This document shows positions 33,156-46,539 of a stretch of 64,000 bases of DNA, piece by piece. Position 1 is the stretch's first letter; the number at the start of each line of letters is the position of its first letter. A model generated the notes under the pieces. The model ran no database searches, was not told the origin of the DNA, and saw only the letters and a list, made by a program, of their open reading frames with translations. The stretch spans positions 21,561,461 through 21,625,460 of the forward strand of contig NC_087070.1 of the NCBI RefSeq assembly GCF_963678635.1, written 5' to 3'. Source of the stretch: Symsagittifera roscoffensis (lineage: Eukaryota; Xenacoelomorpha; Acoela; Convolutidae). The translations under genes were made by a program, and so were the position numbers.

Positions 33156-35762
33156 ATGTATCTTTTATTACTTTTTTTTCCTTAAACCCTTTGCCCCCCT
33201 CGTTCTTTTAGAAACTACATCTCACCAAAATCCTTTCCCCGAACAGGACCACAAGACTTACTAGTTACACATTATCATTGTGAAGAAAATGAAAAAAAAA
33301 CACTACATAAATACGCAATACACCAAGTAACCCATTGCGAATCCGAACCACAAGAAATAGAATCAACAAAGTTACTAGCAACACTCTATTCAAAAGCACG
33401 AGCTACAACTTTAACAGGATATAATTTCACAGCGAAGTTTTCAGAGATAAAAGCACATTGTTCCCAAGTTTCAAATGAAAAGTAAAATAGACTCGACCAT
33501 GAATCCTTTTACAAAAACAACATCGAAAGACTCTTACAGCTTAACCATGAAGATTGTAAAAACGAACTAAAACGATTAAAACTAACTACAAACAAAGGCA
33601 CGAACCTTAAACTAGTAAATTTTTCAAGTCTTTCCAGACTATGCACATCAAGCAGAACTTGAAAGATAACAAGGTAATAAAAAGTTAGACGATAAACACC
33701 AGTTCCACGGCGCACACGGACGTTTAAATTATGACCTACGCGATACAAATTGGATACCACACATTGGAAAAAAAACAACTTTTTTAGTTGTAAAGCAGAC
33801 ACAAAAAAGGAAAGGATATCAGGAAATAATGTTAGAAAAAGTACAATTAGAACGAGATTTGAAAGATGACACTATATCATATCAAAAACCCGCTTGCTTG
33901 CGAAAACAATCAAGGTTTTTAAGATCTTACCACTCAAACCAAGGCAACCATAGTTTGGTTCCCTGAAGACACATGTACCACATTTCAAGTTGCTAAAATT
34001 CACGCAAGAATGATTAAATTTCATCAAAAATACTTCTTTGAAACAATTCTTTTTGAAAAAGTAAACGCTGATAAAGTAAGATTAAATGGAAAACGCTAGA
34101 AAAACATCGATGGAATAGAAAACAAATAAACACGCTTTTAAATTTACCCTGAAACAAACATCGCTAGCAAATTCACTACACCACTTGGAAGAACACAAAA
34201 CTCAGAAATTCTTGTCGAATAAGAAAAAGGTTTCGACATGAAAACAAGAAAATTAATCATTAACCCGGCTCATCAGTACCAAAGTCGTAACGACGAAAGC
34301 TCTTACACCCCAGTAACATTTTTGAAAAATATAGGAAATCCTGGTGGAGTATTTCAAACACAGGACAAAAGTAGTACACATTTTTCAAGAACTATCACAT
34401 ACGAATAATTCCTACTTCGACGCAATCCATTATTATATACACTTAGATGTGAAATTGGAATACACAAAAAGTAGAATTTTTCAAGAAATGTCTTTATCCG
34501 AATTAGAAATAATCCATCACCTATGTGAACTCGAACGGACGCAAATATTACAATCACTTGCATTAGCAGTATTAAAAATACCTTATGCAGGATATTTGTT
34601 ATCAGGTAATAGATCAAATTTTATTGACTCTGAAAGAAACGTTCTATGGTATTACACATGTGCTAAAAATTCATCACCATTATACGTTTTTGACGATAAA
34701 CGACGTTATAAGAGAATCCCTATATTCTCCGAAAATAAAGTACATTTTGTAGATACACTTTCTAGACGCACATATTTTTTGGACCCAGCTGTCCTATGTG
34801 GATCTGAAAAGAAGCCACAATGTACTACAGCTAAACCGAAATGAAGATAAATACTACCATTCCATCCCATACCGTACTCTTATGCCATCATTAAAGATGT
34901 TTTTACCAAAAAGTGAGCAATCGCTCGTAACCCAAACATTGATTTACAAAAATAGGTATACACTCTAGATCCGTAATACAATACCACATTCGAACACAAC
35001 AATTTCAAGATCTTCTTACTAAAATGGACACAATCCGAAGACAACCAATGGACCAAAACTTACGAGAACTTGTTGAAACCGCAGGTTTCTCTGACATATA
35101 TGCACAGAATTACAGCGGATATTTTATGGATATAAAAAAAAACATATATCTTAACGGTGAAAAGTACCGACCACAAGATATCTCACCAATAAAAAATTTT
35201 AGCTTTGTCAACCTAAAATATTATTTTCTCGCTTTTCTAGGATGGCCCTATTACATCTAAGAAAAACTGAGTATATTATACGCCATGTTTAATCTTTTTG
35301 GATTCCTCTTCTCACTTTTGAAAAGAATCTACACACATGCACGATACACACAATTCAACAAAAGGAAGTGTAGCACGCATATTATTTGCAGGATTTTGCT
35401 TGGTATCTTTTCAACCTCAATCAATAAAAACATTTTAGGCGCTCAAATTAGTGAATATAAAAAAAAATATATCAACCACACCAAACGCATATGTTACTTC
35501 ACGAGAAAATACAAATCCAACACTTACAGCACCACAATTACAAAGTTTACATAAAAACCATCCCTTATCTTTATTACCACGAAAATATAGAAATCTAGCG
35601 ATAACAGAGCTCATCCCTACAAGTCATTGCTACCCACAAAGTCCAGTTTCTCATATATTATTTCACCAGCCAAACATTGACGACACATATGAACAGATTG
35701 TAGCACAACCGCACACCACCAATTTCCGTTCTCAAAACAACCATCTTTTTAGCCCACGATGA
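33156..35762 (+). pseudogene. env: Envelope glycoprotein, chuvirus-like (copy 2), degenerate
   Basis: The start ATG at 33156 aligns with 1735 of copy 1, but the signal peptide ends in a TAA. Multiple stops and frameshifts follow. The longest surviving part, 34344-34844, contains YLLSGNRSNF, WYYTCAK, RIPIF and FVDTLSRR, matching copy 1. Later pieces at 35024-35260 and 35285-35554 cover the FLGWPYYI pre-membrane and anchor region. The end keeps the ATGA overlap with ORF E. Confidence 0.75.
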
Positions 35763-37544
35763 GCAGCCAGATTGGATCCCTCAACCGTTCCCTTTCCTAC
35801 CCATCCAACCTCCAACATCACTCCTCTCGCATTTCCCTTTCTGATATCACTTCTTCTCCCTTACCCACATTCACCACTAACTCACCACGCACCACGCATG
35901 GATTCTGATGATTCCACGCACAAAGTTTTTAACACAATTTCACAATTTAATAACTCCGATAATGATACCCCAGATGAACTTCAAAATTACGAACCCAGCT
36001 CATCCACTTTTTCTAAACCTCCCTTCCGTCCAATCCATCCTTAACTCCCCGATGAAACCTCCCCAGCCACCTCTTCCTACACCGACGCAACACCAATACT
36101 TTCCCCAATGACGAGTGACCAGCCCGACCCCCCTAGCTCCGTCACTGAATCACTAGAAAAAGAACTAGACAATTTTATCACATTACAGCAACAGCTTCAG
36201 TACACTAATACACTAACAATTCATCAGCTAGCACATTCCATTTCCTCCTCACACAAAACACCCACAACAGACAAAACAGCAGAAACATCAGACAAAACAC
36301 CCACAGCAGTAGATTACCGAACCCGCCGAGTCTTCAAACGAAAGCATCCCAATGCCCAACCCCAAGTACTTCACCACCCCCGACCAGCTCGACTATTTCC
36401 ACTTCACCCACTTTACACCAACACTAAAGAGTTTTTGAAATTCACCTTACCATTCTTCCCACATTACACTTACTACCAGACCACTAACAACGACCAACGG
36501 AACTATGTTGATGAATATAGCCTGTTTCTCACACTATCATCGACCTCATAAAACCACTTCACAAACCTACTAGCACTCCTTTTGTACAATAAAACCAGCC
36601 GATAATGAAATATGTCAATCAAGATTACACAAACTAACAACCGCACTGCATGAAAAACAATTTACCACTAAAGGACTAACCCAGACATTAAAAAGATTCG
36701 TAGCAGAAAAAGCCATCAGATTTTCATCTAACCATTACGACCGCGCTATTGCACGATATATTGAAGACACAGCTATAGAAGATGACCTTAACACTAACCC
36801 TCGATTAACTAAAAAACTTTTCATAAAATCAAAGTGTGTTTTCCTCATTGATAGCATGAATATAAAATATGACAATATTAATTCCACAGCACTTAAAAAT
36901 ACTAAAGCTTATGAATTCTACTTTAATAAATTTAACCACTTTACACTAACTTTTCAGTTCCTCACACCCGAGGAACGTAATTTGCACTGTTCACATGAAA
37001 TTATGTTACGCACAAAATTGTTTTACCCGTACATTATAAATTTTTTCAACACCACTACATATTTAACACAACCTCACCAAACCCACAGCATAGATTTACA
37101 TTCAGTAACTCCAAATACACATCACCATATTTCCTTATTTTTATTTATTGTCTAAAAATACTAATATACAGGGCACCTCTTTAACTAGGATCCCATTAGA
37201 CAAAAGTATATATTCTGCCCACTAACCAAGTCCTTCGACATTGAAGAATACCGCTCACTAATCATTCCCCACGAATATATACAACCCATCAAAGTCCACA
37301 TACTAGAATACATACACAAAAAAAGTATAATCACGAACTCTATAACTTATACCCAAATACATCGCATGAATTCTCACTGAATAACGAAGAACACAAAATC
37401 ATCCGAGCACTCGAGCTTCTATGGCCTCTTCTTCAGACTAGAAACGTCATCCGTATGCTTGCAAAACTCCTCACATCTTCAGACACTATTCGCACTAATT
37501 TCCCAAATGGATTTTTGACAAGGACAATTAGATATTTTAACTAA
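35759..37544 (+). pseudogene. Accessory ORF E (copy 2), degenerate
   Basis: Aligns along its length with 4347-6155 but is split by stops and frameshifts (for example after 36551 and 37155). Conserved islands include LDNFITLQQQ, YTNTKEFL, YVDEY and LHCSHEIMLRTK, plus LLWPLLQT near 37415. Conservation is stronger in the second half, which suggests that half is the folded domain. The splice donor found after the stop in copy 1 is mutated here. Confidence 0.7.
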
Positions 37545-39069
37545 CAAATAAAGAAAAAACACTAACCATTTTTCATATATGTCTCACTATTCTTTTTTAG
37601 ATTTCACCGTTCAATCATCTAAAACAAACAAAACCAAAAAAGGGAACTTTTTTCTAAAAGCGTTTCAAATCTAATTTAATATTTGCAGTATACAAATAGA
37701 GTAGTAAATTTTCTTTTTCAAAAGAGCAGTATATTCATTAATTTAATTTTCGGAGACAGTAAAATTATATTTCTAAAGCAAGAAAATTCATAAAATTTGC
37801 GGATAAATTAAGAAAACTAACATTTTTACAAGACGCTTCTTTTATAAATTTCAACTCTCTTTACTCGCCCATAAATCACACACTCTTTGCACAACTCGCA
37901 CAGCTCGCTCACGAAGAATTGTTTGATTAATGAGTTATAAGTTTCAACTTTCACTGATAACAACTCTAACTTGTTTTCACACGTTTCAAAATTTCCCTTA
38001 ACCCGGTTGGAAGAAATTATAAAAGTAAGCTAAACTAACCAACGCGGCTTACTGACGCCACAAAACCACAAATTACGCATGACTAAAAAGAAAGTCTGAC
38101 GGTACCCAAACAGGGTTAAACCCAGATGAAACTGGATAAATTATTGTTTTGAAATCCACTTGCGAGTTTCATCGGCACCGAATAAAACACAAAAAAGTCG
38201 AAAGGCAAACCCAAAACAAATGCTTCTATTTTTGAGAAAAAGACACAGTCAAAACAAACAGAGAAAAACACCTAATGAAAACGAAACAAAAGGTTGCAAA
38301 TAAAAAGAGACTCTGCCCAAACAGATCATAAAATGTAACCCACTCTGGCATCACCCACCAGAATGATGTCATTCGAAGTACATGCCCACACCATGCACTA
38401 CAATTCCGATACTCTATTTTTGATAAGAGTGGCTCCAGGATGAGCAACTCTTTACAATAACTAAAATAAAACCCTTTTGCAAAAAAAAATAAGATTAAAT
38501 CATAACTAAAAACTGACTTCACTAACAAAATGTAGATAAAAAATGCAATATGATGTAAAAGTTTTTTAGAACCCAAAGAACGAGCAGCAAAGGAGATAAA
38601 AGATCGATTAACTTCTAACTCTGGTTTGTCTGGTTGGTTCAAATCTAACAAATGTTTGTTGCCGAAGTCACTACCCTCAAAGGATTTAAAGTATGGACTC
38701 AACACCGCAGCAAAGGAAATCCAATGAAACAGATCAATGGCTATGTTGATCTCACATACTGGTGATCCTAGTCACTTGGCACTTCACACGGAAAAATCAA
38801 ACTTCATCCTGCACGTAGTCTCGCTCTAATCTTAACGAAATCGATACATCATATCATCAATCTGAAGTCTTGACACAATCACCCGAGACGATTCACAATC
38901 AACGAAACCCATTTTTCAAACACGAACAAATGATCACCTTCTACCCAAACAACTACATCTCTCCTCTCTTCAAGAAGTCACTGCTCAAACTCTAACAGAA
39001 AACTACTTCACCCGTCCTTCACTACAATAAACAATTAAAAACTAAAAACCTCTCTAAACCCCGAATGGG
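37545..39069 (+). other. Long 3' untranslated region of copy 2
   Basis: Shares several blocks with 6167-7746 of copy 1, including CTCGCACAGCTCGCTCACGA, TTAACCCGGTTGGAA and AAAAAAGTCGAAAGGCAAA. No gene is seen. The bases before the LTR are CCCCGAATGGG. Confidence 0.6.
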
Positions 39070-39460
39070 TGGAACCAGTTCTAAACTAGTATCTATAAAC
39101 CATTTATATTATTGATATAACTATCTCTATTAAACATTACTAACTAACCAGTCATGTTCCATCATTAAAATTGACACTTATTTATAAGTGCTGAAACAGC
39201 TTGTAGTTTCAGCACCAGAACTTTTTGAATAAATCTTAAACTACAGTTGTTCTCCTTCTGGATAAACTCCAAGAACTAACTCGCAAAGACCAGTATACAC
39301 TAGATCTATTGAGACTAGGAGATATAAGAGTAAGACTAAGATTGGTATTAGACTAAGAAGTTGCACGAGCCTATCCGGCCGAAAGTAAAATAGCGTGATG
39401 AACAGACGGTGTACCTTATCTGAAATTACTGTATGAGTGCAGTACCTCGTACATAACTCA
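39070..39460 (+). repeat. 3' LTR of copy 2
   Basis: A 391-bp partner of the 5' LTR, with the same ends. It carries the hairpin at 39188-39215, in which one arm has drifted (CAGC against GTAG), and the TATAAG motif at 39323-39328. Confidence 0.9.
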
Positions 39461-40479
39461 AAAAACAAACAAAAAAACATTCAACAAAAAAACAACTGTT
39501 TATGAAAAACACTTTGACGAACATTTAACAGAGATCAAATAATTAACGAGGAAAAAACTATTTAACTCACTATCCATTGTTCTGTAAGGGCATTTGCAGT
39601 TTGGTTCATCAACAGGGCTAAAAGCATTTCAACAAATTTCGACGTGCGCAGAATTTTTTGACGGCGTGAATTTTGAAAAATTTTGTTTTTGATAAAATTG
39701 GCCATTTTGTTTTTTTAGCCCCAAAATGACCCTATTTTTGCGTATATTTTCTGCACTGCAGTCAATGTTTTTTAACATGATATCAGAAAGTCTGAGCACT
39801 TTGCGAAGGTTTACTTGGCGGTCTTGCATCTAAAAAGTAGCGTTTTTTGGGGTTTTGTTGGCCAAGGAAGAATGTAGAAAAATACCAGAGGGGTACAAAC
39901 ATTTGGTAAACAAATTGAAAAATGGTCATTGGGATAACTTTTTTGACATTTGCTCTTCTTATAATCATATTTTCCAGACCAAATATATTTTAAAAAAAAA
40001 ACAAAAAGGTTTCTCTTACCACAGGAACGTCGGAAATCCCATAATGTATGCAAAAAGGGCTCCAAGAGCACACGACAAGCCCAGAAAGTGAAGACATGAA
40101 AGTTTGCTTTCGATGCACATTTAAATCAACTATTCAGTAATTTACTCAATTGAATAATTTTTATCAATCTAGAAGATTCTCCATGAAACTTATTCTGTAG
40201 AAACTTATACTACAATATGTTTTTGAAATCATCTGTCAGAAATCAGCTTATTTGCTTATCGCGTATATCTGAAGAGTTTTTATGCATTCAAGTTTTAGTG
40301 CACTAAGCAATTTCAAATCAAATGGAACCAATTTGAAAACAGATGTTTTAGAAAAGTAGGGGTTCTAATGGACTTTGAAGGCCATATAAATAAAACCGAA
40401 AAAAACCATAGCTATTTTAATGATCGGATTCTTAGGGTAAACGCTGTTGACCCTTCATTATGTTATATTTAGCTTTTGT
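39461..40479. other. Non-coding flank, with a possible minus-strand exon
   Basis: Mostly AT-rich. At about 40015-40095 the minus strand is unusually G+C-rich and reads a hydrophobic segment (GALFAYIMGFPTFL) ending at a donor-like CTGTG|GTAAGAG. No convincing acceptor was found, so it is noted but not called a gene. Confidence 0.25.
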
Positions 40480-40675
40480 GATCCTGGATACGTGAATTGT
40501 AAGCGGATTTCACAACAAGGCCGCTCTCTTTGTTCTTCTTTTATTCTTTCGTTTGTAAGATAATGTTGCTTCAAGATGGCCAACCTTAGCGAGGCTCATG
40601 GTGCCCGACAGGACTGAAACTCGGATTGAAACGACGGACTGATTCGGAATCATCCCTCTAATCTAACTCAAGATC

Positions 40676-41075
40676 ACGGGCAAATGTAGGATTTTCTCGA
40701 GGGGGTGGGATGGGGGCGGACTTTCATAGAGCTTTCAAAACTTTTGTCGACCCTTTTTTTAGGTCGACGAAATTGATTTTTTGAACGCTCCAGAATACTA
40801 AAAAAACCAAATTTGACAAAAAGAAAATGCGCGCAGGCAACTTTTTGAAAAAAAAACAGGTCAAACGTACCGTTTTTGGGCACTTTTTGAAAAACCTGAT
40901 AAAAAAATTAAGTGTTTTTGGCGCGCGCTCCCCCTCAAAATTAAAATATATTGGTGGCAAACGCGCCGTTACAAAACTTTAGCGCTATTAAGCCGAAAAC
41001 GGATGTCATAGAATAATACCAAATGGGGAACCCTTTGGTTGGTGAGTGGGTCGAATCCCTGAGAGGCATTCTCGT
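40676..41075 (+). mobile_element. hAT-type MITE copy, degenerate ends
   Basis: Carries the family blocks TAGGTCGACGAAATTGATTTT, GGCGCGCGCTCCCCCTC and ATATTGGTGGCAAACGCGCC. The termini are too decayed to show the 11-bp repeats. It interrupts unit 0 of the segmental array. Confidence 0.55.
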
Positions 41076-41885
41076 ACACATGAAATTTCTTGACTTCTTA
41101 GACTTTATCATCTTCTTCAATGTCTTCTCTGGAAGCAGGCTGTGACGGCTGACATGCGACATTTTCTTTTTCATACTCCAGATATATTAAACTGTTTAGT
41201 TTTCTTAGTATCGGATTGGATCAAGGTAATGTTGTCTTTGTCTTCCTTTCACTCTTTTACATACTAATTTTCCTGTCAAGCCCAACTGCTCTAGGTCCTA
41301 TTTTCTTTTGACCCTAGAATATCAGCTGTCGCATCGTAATTTTCACAAAAACCGATATTTTCTTGTTAAAAATAAAACCATAAATTTTTTTTGCTGATAA
41401 TAGATCTAGACTCGAACTGAAAGCTTATGTTTATGACTGTTTTACTTATTTGATGGTGGCATGGTGTCAAGTGACGCACAGATTTATTAGCTGAAGTTTT
41501 TTTAGCTTTATATAGTTCCGTTTGAGAGTTTGATTCAGTTGTGTCTTTCTCTCTCCTTTCATCCTCATAAGTAGACTTCACGGTTTATAAGTTTCTAGGA
41601 GAACACTTCTCCCCCACACACACTCTGAAAATATTGTAGGTAACCACAGTCATTCACTCAGTTTCAACAAGAGTATCTATTACCAAATCGAAATTATTTT
41701 GGAGATTAATCAAACTTGAAGTCTAAAAAATAATTTTAGACTTTCGAAGTTTTAACCGGATTGATTTCTTGCCGCTGTCATAGAAAAATTCTGTTCTTCA
41801 TCTGATTGCGTTACTCCCTTGCGAAACTCCCTTTTAAGGATGTCACATCCTGCCGCCATCTGAGTCTTCAGATTGACTCACGGAT

Positions 41886-43938
41886 GTCTTCCCCTGTTGG
41901 TTCTTGGCTTTCTTACTCTGATTAGTATGTAGATATCTGGTGAGTGTAGCTCGCAACTCTCCCTCTAAAACTGTAGGGCAAAGATCGAGTCACAGTTTCA
42001 GCCTTAAACAAAGAATCACATCTCGTCGTGTTTTCTAGCGATGAGCCATACTTCCTCACATGTGGTATCGCATCTCCTTTCATTGTCACCATTACGCGCC
42101 CAAACTGTGTATTACGGAACATAACGCGCCCAAACTGTGTATTTTGTGAATTATTATCAGCAGATTCCACAACAAGTAAGCTCTCTTTGTTTTTGTTTTG
42201 TTTTTTCGTTTGTCGAACAATGTTGCTTCGAGCTGGCCGACCTTAGCGTGGCTCATGGTGCCCGACAGGACTGGTGCCCAACAGGACTGAAACTCGGACT
42301 GAAAGGGACGGACTGACTCGGAATCATCCCTCAAGATCGGAACATAGTCTTGCTCACACTAAAAACAAGTCGAACACAAAATCGACGCATTGTCAGAGAA
42401 CACATGAAATCAATCCAAATTGTTGATAAAACTAATACTAGATGTGTTTTGTAGGTAAAAACAGGTGTGCCATTACTTCTGAAAAATTCCAAGTGTTCTA
42501 GGTCCTGTTTTCTGTTGGCCCAAAAATTTCAGCTGTCGCATCATAAGTTTCACAAAAACTGGTATCTTCTAGATAAAAACCATAATGAATCTTTACTGAT
42601 ATAGATGTAGAGTCGAACTGAAAGCTTATGCTTACGACTATTTAACTTATTTGGTTGTGTCAACTGACGCACAGCTTGCTAGCTTAAGCTTTTTTAGTTA
42701 AATATTGTTCAATTCAAGAGTTCAATTCAGTTGTGTCTTTGACTATCAGGTCAAGGTTTTAAGTTCTAGGTCAATACATCCCCCACTCTGAAAGTATTGT
42801 TGGTAACACAGTCATTCGCTTAGTTTCAACAATAAACTCTACTACCGAATCTAAAAAAAACTTGGGGAATAATCAAACTTGATGTTCATCAAATCAATTT
42901 GGTGTTTCGAAATTTTAACAGGATTGATTTCTTGTCCGTGTCATAGAAGAATTCTGTTCTCCGTCTGGTTCCACCAAGTCGAAACTCCCCGTTTATTGAT
43001 GTCACATCACATCCTGTCATCATCTGAGTCTTCAGATGAACTCGCAAATGTCTTTCCTCCAGGTTTTCAGTGTTTTTTACCCTGATTACTATGTACATAA
43101 CTGGTGAGTGTAGCTCGGAGCTTTTCCCCAAAAACTGCCGGGCAACGAACTCGTTTCAATTCCAGTCTTAAGCATCCAATCACATCTTGCCACATGTATA
43201 TACGCATCTCCTTTCATTGCCACGGTTAAGCTGTTTGTGATCTGTTGAATATCTATATTTCACGTCAATAACTTTACAATTCATCGAGTCTCGTACAAGT
43301 CCAAAATAGCAATAAAACAGTGCTTTGGGAGAGCTCGAAAAATCAATTTGGTCGACCTAAAAAAAAGTCGACAACGTTTTCGAAATTTTTTTGAAAATCT
43401 GCCCCCCCTCAAGAAAATCCTAGATCCGCCCCTGATACAAAAACTATTCAACGAAATACGCATGAAAATTTCAGTTTCCTGATAAAATGTATCAATTGTG
43501 GCAAAATAAATCGGCTCAGTAACTTCTCCAAACTAATTTTGATGCTAGTTGATAACACTAGTTGACCCAGCGAATGTGTTGTTTAATGGGCAATATACCC
43601 GTTTGAAGCTTCACTGGGTGTGGGGAAAATTTTTCTGAATTATTTTTTATGTTGAAAAAAAATTGATCAAATTGCTGTGAAAAACTGTTCGAGATATGGA
43701 AAAGAACAGTTGGGACACTCAAGATTTGGCATGATACACGCAGGGTAATGTTTTCCCCAGACATTTTTTGACTTTATAACTGGCTATTTTGGCGAAACTT
43801 TTATTGAACATTCTAACACTGAACCTTGCTTAGGTCATAAAACTCTGAAATTATCTTCCATTCGACAAATTTATTGTAGTTGTGAGTATTTGAAAATGGT
43901 CAATTTCACCATTTATCACGTCAAGCTTTCGACTTTAC
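41886..43938. repeat. Array unit A (deletion derivative)
   Basis: A 2.05-kb unit that joins TCTCGTAC at 43297 directly to a MITE 3' half (43300-43434). It ends at a second junction, TTTACTATTT|GACCCC, where unit B's left part begins. Both junctions mark internal deletions relative to units B and C. Confidence 0.7.
43300..43434 (-). mobile_element. hAT-type MITE, right half only
   Basis: Ends in GATCCGCCCCTG followed by ATACAAAA, exactly like the intact copies at 46122 and 50198, but the left half is deleted. The insertion therefore predates the unit A deletion. Confidence 0.75.
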
Positions 43939-46121
43939 TATTTGACCCCTGTTGGTTCTTGGCTTTCTTACTCTGATTAGTATGTAGATACCTGGTGAGT
44001 GTAGCTCGCAACTCTCCCTCTAAAACTGTAGGGCAAAGATCGAGTCACAGTGTCAGCCTTAAACAAAGAATCACATCTCGTCGTGTTTTCTAGCGATGAG
44101 CCATACTTCCTCACATGTGGTATCGCATCTTCTTTCATTGTCACCATTACGCGCCCAAATTGTGTATTATGGAACATTACGCGCCCAAACTGTGTATTTT
44201 GTGAATTATTATCAGCAGATTCCACAACAAGTAAGCTCTCTTTGTTTTTGTTTTGTTTTTTCGTTTGTCGAACAATGTTGCTCCGAGCTGGCCGACCTTA
44301 GCGTGTCTCATGGTGCCCGACAGGACTGGGACCCGACAGGACTGAAACTCGGACTGAAAGGGACGGACTGACTCGGAATCATCCCTCAAGATCGGAACAT
44401 AGTCATGCTCACACTAAAAACAAGTCGAACACAAAATCGACGCATTGTCAGAGAACACATGAAATCAATCCAAATTGTTGATAAAACTAATACTAGATGT
44501 GTTTTGTAGGTAAAAACCCGTGTGCCATTACTTCTGAAAAATCCTTGTATGGTGAGATTTTATCGTCTTCCTAAATGTCTTTTCTGGATGCAGGCTTTGA
44601 CTGGTGACACGCATTATTTTCTTTTTATTCCTCCAGATGTATTAAACTGTATAGTGTGAGTGTGACTTAGTATTGGATTGGATCAAAGTATGTTTGTATT
44701 TGTCTCCCTCTCACTCTTCTGCACACTAATTTTCCCGTCAAGGCCAAGTGTTCTAGGTCCTGTTTTCTGTTGGCCCAAGAATTTCAGCTGTCGCATCATA
44801 AGTTTCACAAAAACTGATATCTTCTAGATAAAAAACCATAACGAATCTTTACTGATATAGATGTAGAGTCGAACTGAAAGCTTATGCGTACGACTATTTA
44901 ACTTATTTGGTTGTGTCAAATGACGCACAGCTTGCTAGCTTAAGCTTTTTAAGTTATATACTGTTCAATTCAAGAGTTCAATACAGTTGTGTCTTTGACT
45001 CTCAGGTCAAGGTTTTTAGTTCTAGGTCAATACATCCCCCACTCTGGAAGTATTGTTGGTAACACAGTCAATCGCTTAGTTTCAACAATAATCTCTACTA
45101 CCGAATCTAAAATAACTTGGGGATTAATCAAACTTGATGTTCATCAAATAAATTTGTTGTTTCGAAATTTTAACAGGATTGATTTCTTGTCCGTGTCATA
45201 GAAGAACTCTGTTCTCCATCTGGTTCCACCAAGTCGAAACTCCCCGTTTATTGATGTCACAACAAATCCTGTCATCATCTGAGTCTTCAGATGAACTCGC
45301 AAATGTCTTTCCTCCAGGTTTTCAGTGTTTTTTACCCTGATTACTATGTACATAACTGGTGAGTGTAGCTCGGAGCTTTTCCCCAAAAACTGCCGGGCAA
45401 CGAACTCGTTTCAATTCCAGTCTTAAGCATCCAATCACATCTTGCCACATGTATATACGCATCTCCTTTCATTGCCACGGTTAAGCTGTTTGTGATCTGT
45501 TGAATATCTATATATAACGTCAATAACTTTACAATTCATCGAGTCTCGTACTCTCACAATTTATCGTAGGCTCTCTTTGCTCCTGGATTTTCTCTTCTTT
45601 GATTAAATCGGCCGTTCGGTTCGTCAACTTTTTGTGTACATCGTCCCATCATCACTATTTCTATGTCTCGTAACAGGAAGCATCTCTAGTTCTGGTGGTC
45701 CAGGAACCGTATGATCATAATTTAGTGAAAATATTTCTGTTTTTTGGAGTATGAATACAGTATGAATTCTTGCAAATATCAGTTTTTTGACTCATGGAAA
45801 AATATCAGTTACCCGATCTAAAGCATGGAATTCGAGCTTTAAAAGATTCAATCAAAAAACACGATGACTGATGAATTATCCCCCTAAATAATGGTCATAC
45901 GGCTCCTGGACACCAGAACTAGAGATGCATGCAGTTACGAGATATGCAAAAAAAGTGATGATACGCAGAAAAATTGTTGTACAAAAAAGCTGACTAAGAG
46001 CGACTCAGGAGAAAATTTTGTTGCGTTCATATCCAGTTATTTTATAATTTGTTTATCAGAAGCATAACTTTTTCAGAGCTTAATAATTTTTTCTATACTT
46101 AACAGATTTTATAATACAAAA

Positions 46122-46539
46122 CAGGGGCGGATTTACGGGGGGGGGGGGGCGGACGCTCGCTTTTCAGGGATTTCCCCAAAGGGTCCCCTCTTTGGTACTT
46201 TTAAAAAATCCAGTTTTGGCCGACCAACCTTAAAATTTTTCTAAAGGCGCCTTATATATACTAATTTTGAGGGGGAAGCTTGCGCCGAAAAAACGCATTT
46301 TTTCGGTCAAAATTTTCCAATAAGTGCCTAAAAACGCCTTTTTCGGCCTATTTTTTTCAAAAATTTGCCTAAGGCGCACAAATTTTGGCCAAAATAGCAA
46401 TAAAACAGTGCTTTGGGAGAGCTCGAAAAATCAATTTGGTCGACCTAAAAAAAAGTCGACAACGTTTTCGAAAAGTTTTTGAAAATCTGCCCCCCCCCCC
46501 CCCCCCCCCCCCCTCGAGAAAATCCTAGATCCGCCCCTG
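46122..46539 (-). mobile_element. hAT-type MITE with 8-bp target duplication
   Basis: Terminal inverted repeats CAGGGGCGGAT and ATCCGCCCCTG bound 418 bp and are flanked on both sides by ATACAAAA. An 8-bp duplication and CAGGGG ends are hallmarks of the hAT superfamily. There is no coding capacity. A run of about 26 C residues near the right end (46488-46513) is probably a replication-slippage tract and prone to assembly error. Confidence 0.85.

Larger units (their letters stand above)
21122..39460 (+). mobile_element. Giant Ty3/gypsy-like retroelement, copy 2 (complete, decayed)
   Basis: Bounded by two LTRs (21122-21511 and 39070-39460) that each begin TGGAACCAG and end ACATAACTCA. AAAA flanks both outer ends, which fits a 4-bp target duplication but is low-complexity. 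At 18.3 kb it is among the largest Ty3/gypsy elements. The order is leader, 98-aa ORF, gag, protease, RT, RNase H, integrase, then accessory ORFs A-C, envelope and ORF E. The RT-RNase H-IN order and the integrase GLSPYE (GPY/F-like) motif point to Ty3/gypsy rather than copia. The LTRs agree at roughly 88-90 % by eye, and gag, pol and envelope carry many stops and frameshifts, so this is an old insertion. Confidence 0.9.

Noticed and set aside
42889-43131. 80-codon minus-strand ORF kept in three array units (also 45144-45386 and 49218-49460)
   Set aside because: The units are recent near-identical duplicates, so conservation is uninformative. The older half-monomer copy of the same stretch has stops and frameshifts.
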